Source of the DNA: Anaeromyces robustus
Taxonomy: Eukaryota; Neocallimastigomycota; Neocallimastigomycetes; Neocallimastigales; Neocallimastigaceae
Direction: 5' to 3'
Assembly (NCBI GenBank): GCA_002104895.1
Contig: MCFG01000015.1
Location: 40,001 to 57,500 of the forward strand
DNA length: 17,500 bases
Shown: piece after piece, positions 1 to 17,500 of the stretch
Layout of the letters: every line of letters starts with the position of its first letter
Numbering within the stretch: the first letter of the stretch is position 1
Notes under the pieces: generated by a model
The model's input: the letters and a program-made list of their open reading frames with translations, nothing else
Database searches by the model: none
Told to the model about the DNA's origin: nothing
Made by a program: the position numbers and the translations under genes

Positions 1-1776
1 TTACCTATATCACCGTGTTTTGTAATCTTAGCAGAGTGAATCTTTAAAATTTCCATACAACCTTGTTCATTTGGAAGTGGAATTTCAATCTTTCTGTCAA
101 GTCTACCTGGTCTAAGTAAAGCAGGATCAAGGGTATCTGGTCTGTTTGTAGCCATAATTAATTTTGTTTGTCCAAGGTAATCGAAACCATCCATTTGGTT
201 TAAAAGCTTTATTGTTTATTAAAATAGTCATAATCATGATTATAATGATAGTAATAAATAATAATACAAAATAACATAAATATATAAATATATAATAATT
301 AAAATTATACAAATAATATAAATTATAAAATAATTCTTATATTATATATAATAAAGTCAAATATTATTATAATTCAATTTAATACCTCCATCAAGGTTCT
401 TTGAATTTCACGATCAGCAGATGTACCTTCTGAGAAACGTCTACCTCCAATGGCATCAATTTCATCCATAAATATGATACATGGTTCATGTTCTTTAGCA
501 TATCCAAACATTTCTCTTACAAGTCTAGCACTTTCACCAATATATTTATCAACAATAGCACTTGATACGACCTTAAGGAAGTTACAATCTAAAGTACTTG
601 CAACAGCTCTAGCTAATAATGTTTTACCAGTACCTGGTGGACCATAAAGAAGAACACCCTTGGGTGGCTTTATACCAACACGTAAGAACAATTCTGGATT
701 TAATAATGGTAATTCAATAACCTTTTATATTTATAAAAATATTGATATAATAAAATATTTTATTAATAATTTAATTATATATATATATATAAATGTATAA
801 TATTATAGTTTATGTTTTATATTTTATTAATACATTATATTAAGAAAAAAAAAAATAATAAATTTAAAAATAAAACAATATAAAAATTATAAAATTTATA
901 ATTATATTAAATAATAAGTAATATATATAAAATATTTAATTATATTTACTTCTCTAAGTTCACGAATTTGTTCACTTAAACCACCAATACCAGAAAATGA
1001 AATATCACCTGGATCTTCAATAGACATATTATAAACTAATGGATCAACTTCTCTTGGTAATACTCTCATAATAGTTAATGTAGTCATATCTAATGATACA
1101 CGAGTACCTTGCTTTAATTTTTCTTTTGGAACTTTGTTTCTACATCCAACAACATAACGAGGGCCACTTGAAGCCTTAACAATAACTATTTTTCATTTAT
1201 ATATTTTATTAAATGATTCAGAATTTTCCATATTTAAAAATATTTTATAATATTATTATAAAGTTAGATATTATACTACATTGTTAATATAAAAATATTT
1301 AATAATTTATTACATTTGTCTTCAGATAATTGTTTCAAAACTTCCCCAATAATTTGACCTACACTTTGTAAAGCCTTAATATCTTCTTCTGATTTGTCAT
1401 AATCTTTTTCTAATTTACGAAGTCCAAGACGAACTAAATTTTTTTAAAGAAATTGTTTAAAGATGTTAATTTTTAATATTATTAATAATAAATTCATACT
1501 CATTTTGAACATTAATACTATAATTATTTTTTCTTCAATAACAATTTTGTTAATTTATAATTGATCTACAAATATTAAATTCACTTAAAATATAAATTTT
1601 AAACTGCTAATTCATATGATCTTAACTATATAAAATATAATATTTTTTAATTAATAACCTTCTTTTAATTTTTCTTCTAATTCTCTGTGCTCTAATAATT
1701 TTTTTCTGTATTCAGCAAGAGCCTTTGATCTTCTGTCATCTAATGGTGGATTATTTGGGGCGGAAGAGGATGCCAT
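1..1776 (-). CDS. RPT4: 26S proteasome regulatory ATPase Rpt4 (5' part, five exons)
   Basis: Partial gene; exons 1776-1659, 1433-1314, 1185-950, 721-386 and 206-5 give 337 codons of a family usually near 390 residues. The missing C-terminus lies left of the window, where a G/GTAA at 5-1 looks like a fifth donor. The start is the ATG at 1776-1774, giving [11 protein letters not shown] and then a coiled-coil N-terminus (about residues 15-65). Visible motifs: Walker A GPPGTGKT (about 185-192), pore loop KYIG (217-220), Walker B IIFMDE (240-245), and the second region of homology with ATNRPD and LRPGR (about 289-305) including the arginine fingers. Frame and phase agree at all four introns (225, 128, 228 and 179 nt); the first donor is GTTATT, the others GTAATA, GTAAAT and GTATTA. 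Known role: one of six AAA+ subunits of the 19S base ring that unfolds ubiquitinated substrates into the 20S core. The closest match from memory is PSMC6/Rpt4 rather than other Rpt subunits, from its N-terminal region ([15 protein letters not shown]) and the stretch around GPRYVVGCR. Nothing looks damaged. Confidence 0.96.
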
Positions 1777-3524
1777 ATTTAATTATTTTATCTTTTTATA
1801 TTTATGTATTAAATGTAATGAAATTAATATATTATATTATGGTAAAAAAATATTAATAATTTTATTTTTTTTAATATATATTTAAACAATAAATTATAAA
1901 TAAAATAAATGAAAAAATTATTAAATGAATAAATTTCTTTATTTCTACAATTCTATTTATACAATTGTATAGATTAAACTGTATGATAATTGTAATAATA
2001 GCTTAATTAATATTATTATTTTTGTGTTTCTTCTTGTTATCCTTTCTCTTTCATTGCTCTTATTTTATTTTCCTTTATTCCTATATTTTTATTGAATTTT
2101 TTTATTTTACTTATTCCAGAATTTAAAATCTTAAATTTGAACATTTTATTTTTAAAAATTTAATATCTTTAATATGAAATAATATTAATGATATATAAAT
2201 AAATCTGAATGTTTAAAATCAATAAATAATATATATCACATTAACATTTTTTTTTTTTGTTTTAATTTTTTATTTCTTAAATATTGATTTTATTTATTGA
2301 ATATAAATATAATTTTAATATATAAGATTTGAACATTTTAGCAATGGTAATTATAACTTTTGTTGCGATAAAAATGAGATTAATTTAAACAAGTATAGAA
2401 AAAATACAATTTGGGTATATTGATTGATTAACATTGATTATTATAATCTAAATATTTTTAACAAATAACATTACTTGGATTTCTGTATATAAGTAAAATT
2501 TCTTTATATTTGATGGATTGTTTAACTTTTATATTTTTATTATTAAAAATAATTGATAATATGTATTAGATATTAAATATTAAAAAATAAATATTAAATT
2601 TTACTTTTTTGATAAAAAAGGATTTTTTATTAATTACTATTTAATTAATAATTAATTGCTATTTTTTTTATATTCTTTTTACTTTTTAATTAATTATACT
2701 TTTTTATTTTTTAAATCTTTATTCAACTTCTTTAAAAAATAAAAAAATACTAAAGAATTTTAAAAATATTTATTAATTAAAAATTCTTTATTTTTATTGT
2801 ATATATTAATTAAAAATGAGTTTAGTATGTATAATTCATAATATTAATATATAATATTTAAATGTAAATATAATTAATAATAATTAATAATAATTAATAA
2901 AATTAATAAATCAAATATAATTTCAATAATACATTATAATAGATAATATATAATAAATTATATATTAAACTATATATATATATATAATTTAAAATTAATT
3001 AATTAGTTTAAATAAAAAAAAAAAATTTAAAATAATAACAAGTTCGTGGTTATAATAATAAAATAAAATTATGCTTAAATATTCATATTAAATAAAAATA
3101 AAACATAAAACAAAAAAAAGTAATGAAAAATATAATATTTTTTAATATTAAATCTCTAATAATTAAAGAAAAATAAAACATAAAAAAAAAATTATTGAAA
3201 AATAAAAGATTTTTTAATGTTATATCTTTAATAATTAAAAACAATAGGTTTTATTATATTAATAAAATATATTTTGCCATATTATTATTATATAAAATTA
3301 TTATTATTTATTATTATTTTTTTTTTAATTTGATCTTTGATTATAATTTAATTATTATTATATTATTATTGTTGTTGAAACAATATATTCAGAAAAAAAA
3401 AGACATAAAATTAGGTATTTATTACAAAATTCTTTATTTTATATTAATTAATATGTTATTATTTTTATGAAATCAATAATTTAATAAAAATTCCTAATGA
3501 AACTTGCTCTTAAAAGAATAATTT
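1777..3524. other. A/T-rich intergenic region between the TTC12-like gene and RPT4
   Basis: This 1.75 kb stretch separates the stop of the TTC12-like gene from the RPT4 start, both on the minus strand, so it should hold the RPT4 promoter and the downstream gene's 3' UTR. No open frame resembles a protein; the longest (3195-3470, plus strand) is an Ile/Tyr/Leu/Phe-rich product of A/T simple sequence. I looked for the proteasome control element GGTGGCAAA known from yeasts and did not find it upstream of RPT4. A pyrimidine-rich plus-strand segment lies at about 2025-2090 (purine-rich on the RPT4 sense strand). A 14-base palindrome, tatacaattgtata, is at 1958-1971. A 14-base direct repeat, atttgaacatttta, occurs at 2135-2148 and 2327-2340. 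None has an established function. Confidence 0.7.
3094..3238. repeat. imperfect tandem duplication, unit about 72 bp
   Basis: Two diverged copies follow each other. Each begins near an aaataaaacataaaa block (about 3096 and 3171), continues through a tgaaaaa block (about 3124 and 3196) and ends with taataattaa (3157 and 3229). The offset is about 72 bases, with substitutions and small length changes. It is a local duplication in non-coding DNA with no visible function. Confidence 0.6.
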
Positions 3525-6500
3525 TTAATGCTTATTTAAGATTTTTGGTCCAAGATTGTGTAATAACTGAAAGCCTCCTTTTTTTCTAAATTCACTTTGT
3601 ATTTTTTCTAATTTAAAAATAATAATTATAATTTAGAAACGAATTATTATAATTTTTAAGTATATATTTTAAAAGCATACCTGATTTTATAAGTCTTGAA
3701 CATGCAATAGCTAAATTTGTTTGAGTTTGAATGTTTGTTAATTCTCTGAGGAAATATAATATATCATCAATTATTTGGTACTTTTCTAATTTTTTGCATT
3801 CATTAACTAATGATAAATTAATTAATTAACAAATAAATAAATAACCAAGTAAATAAATTAATCAATTAATAAATAAATCAATAAAAAATAAAATAAAATA
3901 AAATAAAATAAAATAAAATAAAATAAAATAAAATAAAATAAAATAAAATAAAATAAAATAAAATAAAATAAAATAAAATAAAATAAAATAAAATAAAATA
4001 AAATAAAATAAAATAAAATAAAAAAAAAAAAAAAAATAAAATAAAATAAAATATTAGTGTCATATTTTAATTACTATTATCTGCACATTCACTAATGCAT
4101 AAAGCTGTATTTCCAATGACTTTAGAAAATGATTCTTTATTTTTTTCTATGGAATTTAATAAAAGTGTTTCTTTTAATTTATTTAAATTTTCTTCTTCTT
4201 TATCATTTTCTATTTCATGTATTTTAATTGATAAATCATTTTTGAAATCTTTTTGATTATTATAAATCCAAAGCGATTTAATATTTAAAAATATAAATTT
4301 AAATATTGTATATCCGTTATACTTTGAATCCCAGTCATTTATAATATTACTATAATTTTCATTATCTTCAAAACTATATTCACTTTTATTATTCTTTAAA
4401 CAAATAAATAAAAGTTGTAGAAAAGTATCAATATAATGTATATTATTTAAAAAGTATAACAAATTGGAATACTTAATATTATTGTCTTTGGATGAATCCA
4501 TTTTTTCATTATTCATAGTATTCACTTGAGATGTTTTCATTATATTAGAAAATAAAGATTTAAAGAATATAGAGAGTTTATTATTCCAATTATTTTTCAA
4601 TTGAATTTCAACATATGATGGTATTATACGATATAATTTAATCAATATAAGATTTATTGTATCATACCATTGCAAATTTAAATTAAATTCTTTTTCATTT
4701 TTACTTTTACTTAAGTCGTCAATTAAATAATCAAGAATATTATATTCATTAAGGTTTATTTCTGATATTGATTTTCCATGATTATTTAATAACAATAGAT
4801 AATTATGAAGACAAGGAAGTAAAGTGTTTTTATTATATAATGTATTGTAACTATCATTTTTTTCTATATTCTCATGAGCTTCTTTAAATATTAATAAAAT
4901 TGTTAACTTAATATTTTCCAAAAATTGTAAATATTGTGATGTATTGTATGAGTATATACTTTGTTTTTCTTTCACATTATATAATGAATGTTTTTTTAAT
5001 TCCGTTACTCTTTTAGTTTGATTAATTTGATAATTAAATATTTCAAGTAAATTTTCAATGATTATATTATTATAAAATATTTTGCTTTTTCCTTTTTCTT
5101 TTCCTTTTCCTTTTGTTTCAGGTAATTTTTCAATCCAGTGATGCAATATGCTTTCTGAAAATAATTCTTGAATAAGACTTAATTTAATACCAATCTTCTC
5201 TAATAGATAATTTCCATCAACTTTATTTTCATTATGAAGAATATAGTATATCCAATCAATTATATATTTTGTACAGTTTTGATATAATTTATGCAATTTT
5301 ATATTTTTATTTTTGATTTCATTTGAATCTATTATAAAGTTAAAATTTTGTTAATTTAGTTTTTTTTTAAATTAAATAAAATATATTTTTAATTAAATTA
5401 CCTTTATTATTAATGTTTTGTTCTGTAAATTTTTCTTTATTATTTTTTATATTTTCACAGGATCTTTTAATATAAAATTGAAGAAATGTACTTAAATAAG
5501 GTAATACATCTGGATTTAAAATATTATAGACAGCTTTTTCAAAAAATATTTTATTTTTAAAACAAACAGAAAATAAATGAATAAAGCTACAGAAATGGGA
5601 ATATTTTAAGGAGGAAGGTATTTTTTTATTTTGAATGTTTTTATTATCAATAATATTTATATTGTTTATTTTGAATTCATTTACAATAATACCAATAATT
5701 ATATGAATATATTTTGACATTTCATTGGTATTTTTTTCTGAGTCTAAACATGCTTCTACTAAAATAGATACCACATTATTAAATGTTTCAATACTTAAAG
5801 CTGTATCATTAGTAAATTTTTGAAATGAATTAGTAGCTCTAAATATGTCAATCATTTCAGGATATATTCTAAATGAATTTATTAATGTTAATACAGCCAT
5901 TTTACAATTTTTGCTTTCAATCATAACAGTATTATTATTTTCTATGCTTTTATTTGATTTAATTAATTTTGATGAAATAATAGTTTTTAAAGTTCTATTA
6001 ATCCAAAAATCTAATGAAATATTATCTATTTTATTATTAGAATCATTAATTTCTTTTAATATTTTTTTATCATCTTTATACTGCTTAAATTCATTTTCAT
6101 AAAGTTCAATCCTTTCATTAATATTTTTTAATGATATTAAATTGTTTTCTATATTTCTATTATCATAAATAAAGATACATTTATTGTAATGCAAATATTT
6201 CATAAAATATTTATATGAATATAGATTAATAAATAGATAATAAAATATATATAGGAGTATATATGATAGATAAATTGATATTATTTGATATACTAATTAC
6301 TATTAAAATTTAAAAATATATATGTACATATAATTTCTTTTTATATATAAAATATAAGACTTACACATCTTTTTCTTCGTTTTCAATTAATTTTTTAAGC
6401 TTATATAAATCTTTTAATGCTAACTCATGGTTTTTTAGTTCTTGATAGGCAGAAGCTCTTCTCCAAAGAGCTTTAATACTATTTGATTGAATATTTAATG

Positions 6501-7429
6501 CTTCTGTACAATCATTAATGACTTCATTATATTTTTTAAGTCTTAAATAACATAACGCTCTATTATTGTATAATGCAAAATCAACAGGAACAGCATAAAA
6601 TGAAGATTTGTATGGCATGAAGTTTAATTCCGAGGTACCAAAAACTAATTCTTGATCTGGGGATTTAGCTGTATTAATAGCAATGGTATATTCTTCTATA
6701 GCTTCTTCAAATTTATATTTTTTATAATAGGTATTTCCTTTTTCTTTATGAGATTCAATTTTATTTAATACTCTTTCTTTCCATTTTATTTTTTTTTCAG
6801 TTTTTTTTTGATTAGTAGTTTTTTGTATATCTTCCTTTTCTTGCTCATTATCAGACTCATTTTCACCAAAGTGTTCCCATTTTGAATAATCGATACCTTT
6901 TTCTTTTATATTATTTAGTTTATTTGGTTCTTTGTTATTTTCTTTTTCACTTATTTTCAAAAAATTTTTTTCTTTGTTTTCTTTATTATCTACTGACTTT
7001 TGTACTGTATTAAGTTTTATATTTCTTGCTTCTTTCTGGGAATTAGTACTTAATACTTTATTTTCATTTTTATTAACTATTAATTTATATTATTGTTTTT
7101 TTTTAAAAAAAAAAAAAGATGAGTTAACTATCTAGAATAAGAATAATTAATATATATATTATTACCATTATTATTTTTTTCTAAATTAGTCGTATTATTA
7201 TTTTCAATATTGTTTAAATAATTATCAATATCCTTTTCAGATAGCTTTCCATTAAGGATATCATTCATTTTGCTTGCTATAATGTGTTTTTTTTCAAATT
7301 TATATATTTAGAAATATTTATATTATATATTTATATAATAACATTAATAATATTTCAAATATTCTTACAATATTCATCAGCAAATGAACAGAAGTCATCA
7401 ACTTCATTTTGTAACTTTTCAATATTCAT
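3525..7429 (-). CDS. TTC12: TTC12-like TPR/armadillo protein, dynein-arm assembly factor
   Basis: Complete gene; exons 7429-7369, 7276-7166, 7076-6365, 6156-5402, 5328-4075, 3806-3681 and 3607-3525, with every phase consistent, encode 1033 residues ending in TAA. The first exon is short (20 codons); I chose its ATG because GTAAGA follows and joins in phase to the next exon. Residues about 58-160 are charged low-complexity sequence with a DYSKWEHF motif (120-127). Three TPRs follow (about 165-195, 222-255, 256-289). They keep the five dicarboxylate-clamp residues used to bind Hsp90/Hsp70 tails: K168, N172, N229, K259, R263. The long middle (about 300-940) is helical, Asn/Lys/Ile-rich and probably diverged armadillo repeats with insertions. 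The C-terminus (IGNTALCISECADN, then QTNLAIACSRL and a final FRKKGGFQLL) aligns well by eye with the human TTC12 C-terminus. TTC12 is about 705 residues in humans and is needed in the cytoplasm for assembly of axonemal dynein arms. UNC45 has a similar layout but its C-terminus fits less well. Family call inferred from memory, not from a search. Confidence 0.75.
3886..4052. repeat. (AAAAT)n microsatellite inside intron 5 of the TTC12-like gene
   Basis: A nearly perfect pentanucleotide array (ATTTT on the sense strand) runs to about 4020, is broken by a 16-base A tract (4021-4036) and resumes for three units. Degraded tetranucleotide AAAT/AATT sequence (3813-3885) sits beside it. The host intron (4074-3807, 268 nt) is more than three times the size of the two 73-nt introns in the same gene, and the array accounts for most of the difference. 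Confidence 0.95.
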
Positions 7430-7649
7430 CTTTAAAAGTTTTCAACTCTATAATTTTTTTATGGGTATTTTCTTTTCTATACTTGTTTTTTTTTTTTAAT
7501 TTAAAAAAAATTTTTTTAAAAATTTAATTAATTAAATTTAATTAAAATAAATGAAATTTTATTATTATAAAGTAAAATTTATATCCAAATTATTAAGAAA
7601 TAAATATGTCATTAAAAATAATAATAATAATAATAATAATAATAGTCAA

Positions 7650-7732
<83 letters not shown>

Positions 7733-7898
7733 TTAATAATAATAATAATAATAATAAAACATAAAAAACTATTTAAAATATATTTTACTCACCATTCTAT
7801 TATAAGCTTTAAATAAAAGGATTAGGATTTGAATACTAAAAAAAATTTTCATTTCATTTCTATTAAAAATAATTCTCTATTATTTTTAATCATTTATT
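7430..7898. other. Intergenic region upstream of the TTC12-like gene
   Basis: This stretch contains long T and A homopolymer tracts next to the start codon (about 7488-7520), then an AAT microsatellite (7614-7757), then plain A/T-rich sequence. The tracts near 7500 are the likely promoter/5' UTR of the TTC12-like gene, by position only. The plus-strand open frame at 7551-7736 reads mainly as an asparagine run from the microsatellite and has no supporting exon structure. Confidence 0.6.
7614..7757. repeat. (AAT)n microsatellite, interrupted
   Basis: A trinucleotide array is interrupted near its left end by agtcaaa (about 7645-7651) and near its right end by a single gat. It lies in intergenic DNA and would read as poly-Asn, poly-Ile or poly-Leu/Tyr depending on frame, none of which looks like a real gene. 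Confidence 0.95.
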
Positions 7899-8116
7899 TT
7901 ACATAACGAATTTATTCCAACTCATATTTCCCTTGTTAGATGGGTTCTTACATTTAGAAATACGTGGAGTCATTGAATAGTAAAGACATAATTTGTTACC
8001 AGAACGGTCTTTAAGATGATTATCTTCAACATCATAGATATCAACGGAACCATTGTAAGAATCACCAAACATAAACTTATGAATAGCCTTAGAACAGTCA
8101 ACAATACTAATACTAA
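7899..8116 (-). pseudogene. Isolated coding-like fragment, C-terminal exon or gene relic
   Basis: The minus strand holds about 70 codons ending in TAA at 7901-7899. They read SIVDCSKAIHKF..., with FGDSYNGSVDIYDVEDN in the middle and ...MSWNKFVM at the end, including three cysteines. Two possible splice acceptors (TTATTAG and TATTAG) lie at the right-hand edge, just before the AAT repeat, so it has the look of a last exon. No start codon, signal peptide or upstream exon is visible in the 450 bases between it and the next gene. The only upstream continuation of the frame is the microsatellite itself, read as poly-Ile/Val. Its codons (GGT, TCT, GAC, AAC, AAG, CGT) are G+C-richer than those of all three neighbouring genes, as expected for a strongly expressed gene. 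I do not recognise the family. It could be a relic of a duplicated gene, an exon of a gene with a very long 5' intron, or chance, though chance seems unlikely given the composition. Confidence 0.4.

Positions 8117-17500
<9,384 letters not shown>

Noticed and set aside
450-647. Plus-strand open frame opposite RPT4
   Set aside because: It is the antisense shadow of the Walker A/B exon.
3195-3470. 91-residue hydrophobic open frame, possible membrane protein
   Set aside because: It starts from an alternative codon, consists of Ile/Tyr/Leu/Phe from A/T simple sequence, and overlaps the tandem duplication.
3525-7429. UNC45 or RPAP3 identity for the TPR gene
   Set aside because: UNC45 shares the TPR plus armadillo layout, but the last 90 residues line up by eye with TTC12. 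RPAP3 and SPAG1 lack an armadillo-type C-terminus like this.
7551-7736. Plus-strand frame with a poly-Asn tail
   Set aside because: Mostly microsatellite, with a short A/T-rich head and no promoter or exon evidence.

Overview
The window is eukaryotic nuclear DNA that is extremely A+T-rich, with three intron-split protein genes, all on the minus strand. Exons stand out as islands of higher G+C with open frames. They are joined by short A/T introns, almost all GT...AG, and phases agree at every junction I reconstructed. The best-supported source is an anaerobic gut fungus (Neocallimastigomycota) or a similar early-diverging, zoosporic fungus. The reasons are the base composition, the long AAT, AAAT and AAAAT microsatellites, the high intron density, and a TTC12-like gene, which belongs to flagellated lineages. 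Dictyostelium has similar composition but few introns per gene and no cilia. The organism assignment is inference.

Layout in minus-strand reading order, from high to low coordinates. (1) 17500-8572: the 3' part of a very large gene, 33 exons and 1823 codons in the window, encoding an all-helical solenoid-like protein that I could not assign to a family; its 5' end lies beyond 17500. One of its introns (17065-16921) looks like a U12-type AT-AC intron. (2) 8571-7430: intergenic DNA with two AAT arrays flanking an isolated coding-like fragment (8116-7899) that has no start codon. (3) 7429-3525: a complete seven-exon gene for a 1033-residue TPR protein whose C-terminus matches TTC12, a cytoplasmic dynein-arm assembly factor. 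(4) 3524-1777: about 1.75 kb of A/T-rich intergenic DNA. (5) 1776 to the left edge: the first five exons of the 26S proteasome ATPase Rpt4 (PSMC6), running out of the window at a probable splice donor.

The genes do not form an obvious pathway. Rpt4 is housekeeping. The TTC12-like gene points to Hsp90/Hsp70-linked assembly of flagellar dyneins in a swimming stage. The large solenoid gene is of unknown role. I see no mobile element, CRISPR array, rRNA or tRNA. The points most worth checking are the candidate AT-AC intron, the identity of the large solenoid protein, and the orphan coding fragment between repeats.
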